Below, piece by piece: positions 1-6,915 of a stretch of DNA of 12,032 nucleotides. Every line of letters begins with the position of its first letter. The first letter of the stretch is position 1. The stretch spans positions 1 to 12,032 of the forward strand of contig JAEWYJ010000145.1 in NCBI GenBank assembly GCA_023395695.1. The letters are read 5' to 3'. The notes beneath the pieces are model-generated. The model had not been told where the DNA came from. It saw nothing but the letters and a program-made list of their open reading frames with translations, and made no database searches. This DNA is from Bacillota bacterium. GTDB taxonomy: Bacteria; Bacillota; Clostridia; Oscillospirales; Ruminococcaceae. The position numbers were made by a program, and so were the translations under genes.

Positions 1-1077
1 ATTCAGATACGCGGCGGTGGGCCGGTGGCCGCTACGCGGGTTAATATCCCTTATGTTTTAGCCATATTGCTTATTTACCTGTTTATTCTTTACGCCACCT
101 TTGGCGGCTATCACACCGTTACCAAAACCGACGCTTTTAACCTTATTGCGCTGTCGGTGGGGTTAATTATGGTTTTTTTGGTTGTGGTGCCGCGGGCGGG
201 CGGTATTGTGGCCATCCATCAAAAGGCCGCCCAAATCAGCGGATGGGCCTATCCTGCCATGCCCTATGCCACCGACAGGGGCGATCTGCTGCGGTTGTTC
301 GGCAAGGGCAAGTTTGCGCCGCTAATGAGCGGAACCATGTTTTTTGGCTGGGGGCTGGGGCTTGCCGCTAATCCGCAGTATATTATCCGCATGATCTCGG
401 CCAAGGATCAGAAAACCTCTAAAAGAACGGTTCAATGCTCGATGGTTTATCTGGCTCTGCTGTATTTTGCGCTGCTGTTCATTGGTCTGGGTATGCGGGT
501 CATGTTCCCGGCCATCGACGAGGTGACCGAGACCGACGGTATTTTTGTGCATGTAATTAACAATTTGCTTTACGGGCCGTGGAGCGGGTTTTTCCTGTTC
601 AGCATTATTGGGGCCTGCATTTCCACCGCCAATTCCGAGCTGCTGCTGATTGCATCTGCCTTCAGCTATGACATTGTCGGTACGCTGCGCAAAAAACCGC
701 TCGGCGAGTCGGCGTTGCTCTCGCTTTCCCGTCTGAGTATTTTTGTGGGCGGAACCGTTTCGCTGCTGCTGTCCATCCATCCCCCCGCCAGCCTTTTGAC
801 CTATGGCGGCGATTTGTGGGGCGTTTTTGGCGTGACCCTATTTCCGACGCTTTACGGCGCGTTGCTTTACCGGCACACAACGCGGCAGGGGGTATGGGCC
901 GGCCTTTGCGCGGGCCTTTTGTGTCTGGCGCTGTTTTACCCGCCGTATTTTGCCGGAGAATTGGAGCTGCACCCGGCCTTTCCGGGTACGGTGGCGGCAA
1001 CGGTCTGCTTTTTGGCCGTTTCCCGCCTGACCTGTGGACACAGCCACCGGCCCGGTATGCAGGAGGATATGAAATGA
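1..1077 (+). CDS. Sodium:solute symporter family transporter, 5'-truncated by the window edge
   Basis: This is the C-terminal part of an integral membrane secondary transporter of the SSS (PutP/PanF) family, which couples Na+ entry to uptake of a small organic solute. The frame is open from base 1, so the start lies upstream; about 358 codons are visible and roughly 140 residues are probably missing. The segment FGGYHTVTKTDAFNLI matches the family's 'GG..aV..TD..Q' region. LAANPQYIIRMISAKDQKTS resembles the conserved cytoplasmic loop. ISTANSELLLIASAFSYDI (from about 619) matches the helix carrying the Na+-site Ser/Thr residues. Several hydrophobic helices follow, then a short polar tail. The stop overlaps the next gene's start (ATGA at 1074-1077), so the symporter is co-translated with a response regulator. 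The substrate cannot be read from sequence. The GTG at 25 lies inside the conserved fold and is not credible as a start. Confidence 0.88.
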   Translation: MQIRGGGPVAATRVNIPYVLAILLIYLFILYATFGGYHTVTKTDAFNLIALSVGLIMVFLVVVPRAGGIVAIHQKAAQISGWAYPAMPYATDRGDLLRLFGKGKFAPLMSGTMFFGWGLGLAANPQYIIRMISAKDQKTSKRTVQCSMVYLALLYFALLFIGLGMRVMFPAIDEVTETDGIFVHVINNLLYGPWSGFFLFSIIGACISTANSELLLIASAFSYDIVGTLRKKPLGESALLSLSRLSIFVGGTVSLLLSIHPPASLLTYGGDLWGVFGVTLFPTLYGALLYRHTTRQGVWAGLCAGLLCLALFYPPYFAGELELHPAFPGTVAATVCFLAVSRLTCGHSHRPGMQEDMK

Positions 1078-2447
1078 CCTATAAAATTTTGATTATTGAC
1101 GACGAATATCTGATACGCCTGTCGCTGCGCGAGGGCTTGAGCGATCTTGGACATCAGGTGGAAACAGCCGACAGCATTGAAAACGGGCTGTTGCTTGTCG
1201 AGCGGTTTGCGCCGCATTTTGTATTGCTGGATAACCGCTTGGGCGAGCAGCGGGGCATGGACTATATTGAGGCGATTAAAAAGCTCGACGACGATATACA
1301 AATTGTGCTGATGACCGCTTACGGCTCAGTCTCGCAGGCGGTGGAGGCGGTTAAGCGCGGGGCTTACGACTATATTTTAAAGCCCTTTGATCTGGACGCC
1401 CTTGACCTGATGATTGGCCGCTGCATGGACCAGCTTAAAACCAAGCGCAACCTTGGCCTGATTTCTACTCCCAAATATGCCTTGGTTGGCGACAGCGCCG
1501 CCATACAGAATATTCGCCGGCAGATTGGCGTGGTGGCACACAGCGACGTCGATGTGCTTATACGCGGTGAAACGGGCACCGGCAAAGAAGTGGTAGCCAA
1601 TCTCATTCATCACAACAGCGCGCGCCGGCAGCTTGCCATGGTAAAGATTAACTGTGGGGCCATACCCGAAAATCTGCTGGAAAGCGAGCTGTTCGGCTAC
1701 GAGCGCGGCGCTTTCACGGGTGCGGCCAAGACCAAGCGGGGACTTTTGGAGCTGGCCAATGGCGGCACAGTTTTTTTGGATGAGATCGGCGAGCTGCCCC
1801 TTGCAATGCAGTCAAAGCTTTTAACCTTTTTGGAGGATCGGCGCTTTAAGCGCGTCGGCGGGCTCAACGATATTGAGGTGAACGTGCGGGTTATTGCCGC
1901 CACCAACCGCGACCTGGGTCAGGCCATCGGGCGCAAGGAGTTCCGTGAGGATTTGTTTTACCGTTTAAACGTCATGCAGATTGCTATTCCCCCGCTGCGG
2001 GAACGCCCGGAGGATATTATTCCGCTGTGCAACTTTTTTCTGGCGCATTTCAACCGTAAATTCGGTAAGGATATTTCGGGCATTGACCCGCACTTTGCCG
2101 AGGAGCTGACCGAGTATTCGTGGAAGGGCAATGTGCGCGAGCTGCGCAATGTGCTTGAGCGGTGCACACTGTTTTGCGAGGGCAGCCTGCTGGGCAGGTC
2201 GGCCTTTTTGGAGGCGCCCTTCCCCCCGTCAAAGGTGCCGCAGGCCGCATCGGTTCAAAGCAATGCGGCAGGCGCACCGGATTTTGGCGAGGAGGGCATC
2301 AGCCTGCCGCAGCTTTTAGAGCGCATTGAGCGCGACTGCATTGACAGGGCGCTTAAAATCAGTGGTAATAATTATTCCAGGGCTGCGGCGCTTTTGGGCA
2401 TTACGCGGTTCACCCTGCGCCGAAAATTGGAGCAGCAGGGTGAATAG
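1074..2447 (+). CDS. NtrC-family sigma-54-dependent response regulator
   Basis: A 457-residue cytoplasmic activator with the full three-domain layout. The receiver covers about 1-120, with acidic pocket D9/D10, phospho-acceptor D53, T81 and K103. The AAA+ sigma-54 interaction domain covers about 136-370, with Walker A GETGTGK (165-171), the sigma-54 contact loop GAFTGA (212-217) and Walker B FLDEI (234-238). A Fis-type helix-turn-helix lies at about 428-457 (NNYSRAAALLGITRFTLRRK). The ATG at 1074 is chosen because AGGAGG lies at 1061-1066 and the receiver begins at once; an upstream in-frame extension would only read symporter sequence in another frame. All residues needed for phosphorylation, ATP hydrolysis and sigma-54 contact are present, so it should work. 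No histidine kinase is visible; it may lie left of the window. Its likely target is the pxp operon, whose -24/-12 promoter and upstream repeats follow directly. This target assignment is inferred from position. Confidence 0.95.
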   Translation: MTYKILIIDDEYLIRLSLREGLSDLGHQVETADSIENGLLLVERFAPHFVLLDNRLGEQRGMDYIEAIKKLDDDIQIVLMTAYGSVSQAVEAVKRGAYDYILKPFDLDALDLMIGRCMDQLKTKRNLGLISTPKYALVGDSAAIQNIRRQIGVVAHSDVDVLIRGETGTGKEVVANLIHHNSARRQLAMVKINCGAIPENLLESELFGYERGAFTGAAKTKRGLLELANGGTVFLDEIGELPLAMQSKLLTFLEDRRFKRVGGLNDIEVNVRVIAATNRDLGQAIGRKEFREDLFYRLNVMQIAIPPLRERPEDIIPLCNFFLAHFNRKFGKDISGIDPHFAEELTEYSWKGNVRELRNVLERCTLFCEGSLLGRSAFLEAPFPPSKVPQAASVQSNAAGAPDFGEEGISLPQLLERIERDCIDRALKISGNNYSRAAALLGITRFTLRRKLEQQGE

Positions 2448-2523
2448 ATGCAGCGGCGCAGCTGCTTAAACTTTAATACCGGAAGGTTTTTTCAACGGGT
2501 TATAATCGGCTTGACTCTATTAT

Positions 2524-2557
2524 AAAACCGCCGCGGCAAGGTTGCCGCGGCGGTTTT
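2524..2557 (+). terminator. Rho-independent terminator after the response regulator gene
   Basis: A perfect 16-bp inverted repeat, arms 2524-2539 and 2542-2557, separated by only GG. The core is CCGCCGCGGCAA and its complement, flanked by AAAA on the left and TTTT on the right. It lies 77 bases after the regulator stop and before the sigma-54 promoter region, so it isolates the pxp operon from upstream read-through. The symmetry means it could work in both directions. Confidence 0.9.
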
Positions 2558-2640
2558 GTCGTTACTGAAAAACGGCGTTCCATGCCCGCATTCTCATCCT
2601 GAACCGGCTCAAAAATTTTGGGCAATCTATTCGCCGTTTT

Positions 2641-2698
2641 ATTGCGTATTGGCACAGGCTGTGCGATTTTGCACGCCGGTCATGTGCGCAGACGCACA
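2641..2698 (+). promoter_or_regulatory. Three 16-bp inverted repeats, candidate enhancer sites for the sigma-54 activator
   Basis: Three boxes of the form TGTGCG-N4-CGCACA are visible. Box 3 (2683-2698) is a perfect 6-4-6 palindrome. Box 2 (2660-2675) is TGTGCG-N4-TGCACG, with four core pairs. Box 1 (2641-2656) is ATTGCG-N4-GGCACA, weaker. Their centres are 19 and 23 bp apart, close to two helical turns. They lie about 140-180 bp upstream of the predicted transcription start, the distance usual for NtrC-type upstream activating sequences. Binding by the regulator encoded at 1074-2447 is inferred from position and symmetry. A further overlapping palindrome, GCACA-GGC-TGTGC, lies at 2652-2664, and an extra CGCACA half-site at 2701-2706. 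Confidence 0.65.
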
Positions 2699-2803
2699 GA
2701 CGCACAGGCGGAAAAATGCAGCTTGTACAAACTTTATCCGGACGTATTGTGGAAGATGTGCTGAGAAATCCCCATAAAATAGCGAAAAACGTCGCCTTAC
2801 AAG

Positions 2804-2820
2804 TTGGCACCATAATTGCT
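2804..2820 (+). promoter_or_regulatory. Sigma-54 (-24/-12) promoter of the pxp operon
   Basis: TTGGCAC (2804-2810) and TTGCT (2816-2820) match the sigma-54 consensus TGGCAC-N5-TTGCW. The invariant GG (2806-2807) and GC (2818-2819) are exactly 12 bases apart. The expected transcription start is near 2831, giving a leader of about 30 bases with AAGGAGG (2847-2853) before the pxpA ATG. A sigma-54 activator gene immediately upstream strongly supports the call. Confidence 0.88.
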
Positions 2821-2860
2821 TAATATATAGGCGACACTACAATCAGAAGGAGGAAGTTTT

Positions 2861-3625
2861 ATGTATAAGGTAGACCTGAACAGCGATCTTGGCGAAAGCT
2901 TTGGCGCTTACACCATCGGCATGGATGCCGAAATTCTTAAATATGTCTCCTCGGCCAACGTGGCCTGCGGCTGGCATGCAGGCGATGCTGTCGTGATGGA
3001 AAAGACGGTTGCCGATGCCGCTGCCGCCGGCGCTGCCGTGGGCGCGCACCCCGGGTTCCCGGATCTGATGGGCTTTGGCCGGCGCAACATGGTGGTTACC
3101 CCCGCCGAAGCAAAAGCCTATGTCAAATATCAGCTCGGTGCGCTTATGGCGTTTACAAAGGCCAGGGGCATTCCCATGCAGCATGTTAAAGCCCACGGTG
3201 CGCTTTATAATATGGCCGCGGTGGACGAAGCGCTGGCCGAGGCCATCTGTCAGGGCGTTTACGAGGTGGACTCCGGGATTATTCTGCTCGGGCTTGCCAA
3301 CAGCAAAATGATCTCAGCTGCCGAAAAGATTGGGCTGCGCGCGGCTTCTGAGGTGTTTGCCGACCGCGCTTATAACGACGACGGCACGCTTGTTTCAAGA
3401 AAGCTGCCCGGCTCGGTCATCCACGACAAGGAGCTTGCCATTGCCAGAACGGTGCAGATGGTAACGCAAGGCACCGTTGAGACGGCGTCGGGCAAGGTCA
3501 TCGGTATTAAGGCCGATTCCATCTGTGTGCATGGCGATAACCCCAGCGCGCTGGAGTTTGTTAAAAACATTCGCGAAACACTTGAGAAAAACGGCGTGAC
3601 CATCTGCAATTTAACGCAGCTTTAA
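2861..3625 (+). CDS. pxpA: 5-oxoprolinase subunit PxpA (LamB/YcsF family)
   Basis: A 254-residue cytoplasmic protein of the LamB/YcsF family, one of three subunits of the prokaryotic ATP-dependent 5-oxoprolinase, which converts 5-oxo-L-proline to L-glutamate. Family hallmarks are clear: NSDLGESFG (7-15), [11 protein letters not shown] (32-42), [15 protein letters not shown] (61-75), VKAHGALYN (109-117), EVFADRAY (164-171) and CVHGDNP (222-228). The polar and His residues in these blocks are the probable active-site residues. Length matches the family's usual 250-255. The ATG at 2861 has AAGGAGG at 2847-2853 and the conserved N-terminus begins at residue 2. It is the first gene after the sigma-54 promoter. 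pxpB and pxpC lie downstream in the same operon, so a complete enzyme is encoded. The family is well recognised and the neighbours agree. Confidence 0.96.
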   Translation: MYKVDLNSDLGESFGAYTIGMDAEILKYVSSANVACGWHAGDAVVMEKTVADAAAAGAAVGAHPGFPDLMGFGRRNMVVTPAEAKAYVKYQLGALMAFTKARGIPMQHVKAHGALYNMAAVDEALAEAICQGVYEVDSGIILLGLANSKMISAAEKIGLRAASEVFADRAYNDDGTLVSRKLPGSVIHDKELAIARTVQMVTQGTVETASGKVIGIKADSICVHGDNPSALEFVKNIRETLEKNGVTICNLTQL

Positions 3626-3638
3626 AAAATGTCGCAGG

Positions 3639-3691
3639 GCCTGCCGGCGTCAACATCCGCCGACGGCAGGCAAAACCACGCGGTAACCGCG
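3639..3691 (+). other. Intergenic hairpins between pxpA and the transporter gene
   Basis: The 177-base gap holds an 8-bp stem (GCCTGCCG 3639-3646 with CGGCAGGC 3664-3671), extendable by 3 bp across a bulge. A second small repeat follows, CGCGG-TAA-CCGCG (3679-3691). Neither is followed by a T-tract, so they are unlikely to be simple terminators. They may protect or partly attenuate the mRNA between the genes. No promoter was convincing here. Confidence 0.4.
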
Positions 3692-3802
3692 GCCCGTGCT
3701 TACACGTTGCTGTCAGGCCATTAAATCTGCTTGCCTGTCCGCGCGCTGTCTTGCGGCCAACGGCACCGAGACCGACTTGATGAACAGGAGGAAAAAATTG
3801 TT

Positions 3803-5056
3803 ATGAGCAACAAAGAGAAACTGAGCGCATCTTTTGACGCTAAGCCTGAGAAAAAGAGTGCAGCCGTCCTGATAGGGGCCGCCTTCTTAATGGCAACCTC
3901 CGCGATCGGCCCCGGATTTTTGACCCAGACTACCATGTTTACCTCTCAGTATATGGCATCGTTTGCCACCGTCATTCTGTGCACCATTCTGTTGGATATT
4001 ACCACACAGGTCAACGTCTGGCGTATTATCGGCGTTTCCGGTATGCGCGGGCAGGATGTCGCCAACAAGGTGCTGCCGGGCCTGGGCTACTTTGTCGCGT
4101 TTCTTGTGGCGCTGGGCGGGCTTGCCTTTAACATCGGCAATGTCGGCGGTGTTTCGCTGGGCCTTAACGCCATGCTTGGCATTCCCAGCAAGGCGGGCTA
4201 CATTATTGGCGGTCTGCTGGCCGTTGGTATTTTTCTCTCCAAGGATGCCAAAAAGGGCATGGATACCATAACAAAGGTGCTGGGCGCCATCATTCTTGTC
4301 GCTATTCTGTACGTGGCCATCAGCTCCAGACCGCCTGTCGGACAGGTGGCGGTCAAGGTGTTTGCGCCTGACGATCCTATAGCGCTGTTCTTCCCAATGA
4401 TTACGCTGCTTGGCGGTTCCTGCGGCGGTTACATTACCTTTTCGGGCGCGCACAGACTGCTTGACGCCGGTATATCCGGCAAGGAGAACCTCGGTCAGAT
4501 TCAGCGCTCTGTTCTGACCGGCATTGCGGTTTCGGGCACGGTGCGTGTGCTGCTGTTCTTGGCCGTGTTCGGCGTCTGCGCCGCGGGCGGCGCCAACGCT
4601 ATCGGTGCGATTGCGGCGGCCACCAACCCTGCGGCTGAAGCGTTCCGTCTGGCGGCCGGCGAAATTGGCTACCGTCTGTTCGGTGTTGCACTGTTTGCGG
4701 CGGGTGTTACCTCGGTGATCGGCGCAGCGTTTACTTCGGTTTCGTTCCTCAAGACACTGCACCCCTTTATCGAAAAAAATGAGAAATGGTTCATTGTCGG
4801 CTTCATCACCGTGTCTACGCTGATTATGACTATTCTTGGCGGCGCCAAGACATTGCTTGTGGCGGCCGGTTCGCTCAACGGCTTGATTCTGCCGATTACG
4901 CTTGGCACCATGCTGCTGGCCTCGCGCAACAAGGCGATTGTCGGCGAGGACTACAGGCACCCGACTTTCTTGATTGTCGCAGGCGTGCTGGTGGTGCTGC
5001 TGACCGGCTATGTCGGTATTCAGGCGGTGCCCAAGCTTCTGAACATCTTTGCCTAA
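3803..5056 (+). CDS. NRAMP-fold transporter, YcsG-like, without the metal-binding motifs
   Basis: A 417-residue membrane protein with about 11 hydrophobic helices, of the NRAMP-related group that includes B. subtilis YcsG. Like YcsG, it is encoded with the 5-oxoprolinase genes. True NRAMP metal carriers have DPGN in helix 1 and an MPH motif in helix 6. Here the helix 1 region reads AIGPGFL (34-40), with no Asp or Asn, and the helix 6 region around 196-215 (FFPMITLLGGSCGGYITF) has no Met-Pro-His. Divalent metal transport is therefore doubtful. The operon suggests uptake of 5-oxoproline or a related compound, which is an inference. The ATG at 3803 has AGGAGG at 3786-3791, 11 bases away, which is rather long. 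The first 18 residues are polar and precede helix 1. An upstream in-frame TTG at 3731 has no Shine-Dalgarno sequence and would add a non-conserved leader. Confidence 0.85.
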   Translation: MSNKEKLSASFDAKPEKKSAAVLIGAAFLMATSAIGPGFLTQTTMFTSQYMASFATVILCTILLDITTQVNVWRIIGVSGMRGQDVANKVLPGLGYFVAFLVALGGLAFNIGNVGGVSLGLNAMLGIPSKAGYIIGGLLAVGIFLSKDAKKGMDTITKVLGAIILVAILYVAISSRPPVGQVAVKVFAPDDPIALFFPMITLLGGSCGGYITFSGAHRLLDAGISGKENLGQIQRSVLTGIAVSGTVRVLLFLAVFGVCAAGGANAIGAIAAATNPAAEAFRLAAGEIGYRLFGVALFAAGVTSVIGAAFTSVSFLKTLHPFIEKNEKWFIVGFITVSTLIMTILGGAKTLLVAAGSLNGLILPITLGTMLLASRNKAIVGEDYRHPTFLIVAGVLVVLLTGYVGIQAVPKLLNIFA

Positions 5057-5065
5057 AGCGATGCC

Positions 5066-5105
5066 GCGGGCGCGCCACGGTTTTTCAAACTGGCGGCGCG
5101 CCCGC
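5066..5105 (+). other. Long intercistronic hairpin upstream of pxpB
   Basis: A perfect 11-bp GC-rich stem is formed by GCGGGCGCGCC (5066-5076) and GGCGCGCCCGC (5095-5105). Inside the loop, GTTT (5080-5083) can pair with AAAC (5087-5090). There is no T-tract after it. It fills most of the 79-base gap before pxpB and ends 13 bases before that gene's AAGGAGG. A role in mRNA stability or in setting relative expression of transporter and enzyme is possible. Confidence 0.55.
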
Positions 5106-5135
5106 TAAATACAGGAACAAGGAGGCTTTTATCTG

Positions 5136-5864
5136 ATGCAGGATGTTCGTTTTTTAATGACCGGCGACACCTCGGTTCTGGTGGAGTTCGGCAACGAAAT
5201 CAGCACCGAAATCAACGCGCGCATACGCGCTTTTAATATTGCGTTGGAGACAAAGAGCGTGTCCGGCATTGTGGAAACCGTGCCCACCTACCGTTCGCTG
5301 ACCGTGCATTACCGGCCTGAGATTATCCGCTACGAAAAGCTGCGCGATACGCTTGCGGGGCTGCTGAGCGGCTTGGATGACGTGGCAATTCCCCCGGCCT
5401 CAGTCGTGGAAATTCCGACGCTTTACGGCGGCGAGATGGGGCCGGATATTGGTTTTGTCGCCGAGCACAACCACAAAACGGTCGAAGAGGTTATCCGTAT
5501 CCACAGCGAGCCGGAATATTTAATCTACATGCTGGGGTTTACGCCCGGCTTTCCGTACATGGGCGGTATGAGCGCCGAAATTGCCACGCCGCGTCTGACC
5601 AGTCCCCGCGTTAAAATTCCGGGTGGCTCGGTGGGTATTGCGGGCAGTCAGACCGGCGTTTACCCGATTGACTCGCCCGGCGGCTGGCAGCTTATCGGCA
5701 AAACGCCCCTGAAGCTCTACGACGCGCAGCGCGAGACGCCGATACTGTTGCAGGCGGGGCAGTACGTCAAGTACCGTCCAATTGATCAGGCCGAGTTCGA
5801 CGACATTGCCGCGCGGGTTGCCGCCGGCAGCTATACCGTCAAAACATACAGCAGGGAGGGTTAA
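5136..5864 (+). CDS. pxpB: 5-oxoprolinase subunit PxpB (KipI/allophanate hydrolase subunit 1 family)
   Basis: A 242-residue cytoplasmic protein of the KipI/AHS1 family, which works with PxpC and PxpA in 5-oxoprolinase. The C-terminal half carries the family signature nearly intact: YMLGFTPGFPYMGG (131-144), then PRLTSPRVKIPGGSVGIAG (152-170), QTGVYPIDSPGGWQLIGKTP (172-191). The N-terminal part (about 1-85) is the smaller domain, with DTSVLVEFG at 11-19. Length is typical. The ATG at 5136 has AAGGAGG at 5119-5125 with 10 bases between. The gene ends 2 bases before pxpC, which points to coupled translation. The B. subtilis relative was first studied as KipI, an inhibitor of sporulation kinase KinA. 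In this context, with pxpA beside it, the enzyme role is the better annotation. Confidence 0.95.
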   Translation: MQDVRFLMTGDTSVLVEFGNEISTEINARIRAFNIALETKSVSGIVETVPTYRSLTVHYRPEIIRYEKLRDTLAGLLSGLDDVAIPPASVVEIPTLYGGEMGPDIGFVAEHNHKTVEEVIRIHSEPEYLIYMLGFTPGFPYMGGMSAEIATPRLTSPRVKIPGGSVGIAGSQTGVYPIDSPGGWQLIGKTPLKLYDAQRETPILLQAGQYVKYRPIDQAEFDDIAARVAAGSYTVKTYSREG

Positions 5865-5866
5865 CT

Positions 5867-6892
5867 ATGGGCATGACGATTAGCAGCGGTGGCTTTTTAA
5901 CCACCGTGCAGGATGCGGGACGCACCGGCTACCAGCAGTTCGGCGTGCCTGTTTCAGGCGTTATGGACCCACGCTCCTTTGCACTGGCCAACCTCCTTGT
6001 CGGCAACGACAAGGACGAGGCGGTGCTGGAGTTAACCATGATGGGCCCCGCCGCCAGCTTTGACGAAGCCAACATTATTGCGGTGACGGGCGGCAATTTA
6101 TCGCCCGCTTTAAACGGCTCGCCAATGCCGATGTACCGCGCTGTTTTGGTTAAGCCGGGCGACAGACTGACGTTTGGCATGCAGGTTTCGGGCTGCCGGG
6201 CCTATCTGGCAGTGGCGGGCGGCTTTGACATAGCGCCGGTCATGGGCAGCCGTTCAACCTATCTTAAAGCGCAAATTGGCGGTGTCGAAGGCCGAAAGCT
6301 CGGCAAGGACGACCGCCTGGCCTTCCGTTTGCCTAAGACCGAGCTGCCGAATCTGACGCAGGGGCGCTGCGTTCCGCCGGAGGATTTTACCGCGGCCCAT
6401 AAGACGCTGCGGGTGGTCATGGGCCCCCAGGACGACGCCTTTACCGCGAAGGGTCTTAAAACCTTTTTGAGCTCAACCTATTCGGTGACCAACCAATTTG
6501 ACCGCATGGGCTGCCGCTTAGAGGGAGAGATTATTGAGCATCTCAAGGGTGGCGATATTATTTCGGACGGCATTTCAATGGGTGCTGTGCAGGTGCCCAG
6601 CGCAGGCCAGCCGATTATTATGCTGGCCGACCGCCAGACCACCGGTGGCTATACGAAGATTGCCAATGTGATTACGGCGGATTTCCCGCTTATTGCCCAG
6701 TGCAAATTTGGCGATACCATCCGCTTTAAGGCGGTGACGGTTACCGAGGCGCAGGACATTTACCTCTCCAATCTGCGGCGGCTTGACGCAATACGTACCG
6801 ACCTTGATTTGCCGCGGGAGGCGCCTGGCCCATGGGAATTTACCGTCAATGTTAACGGAACCGACTACCGCTGCCGCGTGGCGCAGCGCTGA
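5867..6892 (+). CDS. pxpC: 5-oxoprolinase subunit PxpC (KipA/allophanate hydrolase subunit 2 family)
   Basis: A 341-residue cytoplasmic protein of the KipA/AHS2 family, often labelled 'biotin-dependent carboxyltransferase family'. The N-terminus has the family block GGFLTTVQDAGRTGYQQFGV (8-27), followed by PVSGVMDPRSFALAN. The C-terminal half has FDRMGCRLEG and the strongly conserved SDGISMGAVQVPSAGQPI, then MLADRQTTGGYTKIANV. No biotin-carrier domain is present, which suits a 5-oxoprolinase subunit rather than a carboxylase. The ATG at 5867 is preferred over the one at 5873 because GGGAGG (5854-5859) is correctly spaced from it. The gene starts 2 bases after the pxpB stop and ends 23 bases before the ycsI-type gene, so the three are tightly linked. 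Confidence 0.95.
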   Translation: MGMTISSGGFLTTVQDAGRTGYQQFGVPVSGVMDPRSFALANLLVGNDKDEAVLELTMMGPAASFDEANIIAVTGGNLSPALNGSPMPMYRAVLVKPGDRLTFGMQVSGCRAYLAVAGGFDIAPVMGSRSTYLKAQIGGVEGRKLGKDDRLAFRLPKTELPNLTQGRCVPPEDFTAAHKTLRVVMGPQDDAFTAKGLKTFLSSTYSVTNQFDRMGCRLEGEIIEHLKGGDIISDGISMGAVQVPSAGQPIIMLADRQTTGGYTKIANVITADFPLIAQCKFGDTIRFKAVTVTEAQDIYLSNLRRLDAIRTDLDLPREAPGPWEFTVNVNGTDYRCRVAQR

Positions 6893-6915
6893 AAACAGCA
6901 GAAAGGGAGACGGAT

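Noticed and set aside
816..1073. An N-terminal extension of the response regulator starting at 816
   Set aside because: It reads the symporter gene in another frame. The receiver domain begins at the ATG at 1074, which has its own AGGAGG.
3731..3802. An earlier TTG start for the NRAMP-fold transporter
   Set aside because: No Shine-Dalgarno sequence precedes it and the added residues are not hydrophobic or family-like. The ATG at 3803 has AGGAGG upstream.
3887..4960. A 357-residue open frame on the minus strand, opposite the transporter gene
   Set aside because: It is rich in Arg, His, Gln and Asn with no recognisable domain, no good ribosome binding site, and is fully antisense to a clear membrane protein. 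It is a by-product of GC-rich codon use.
5066..5105. The hairpin before pxpB as a terminator
   Set aside because: There is no T-tract after the stem on the plus strand and pxpB follows with no convincing promoter of its own.
5136..6892. Naming these two genes kipI and kipA, regulators of a sporulation kinase
   Set aside because: With pxpA and the YcsG- and YcsI-type genes in the same operon, the 5-oxoprolinase role is better supported. A separate regulatory role cannot be seen from the sequence.
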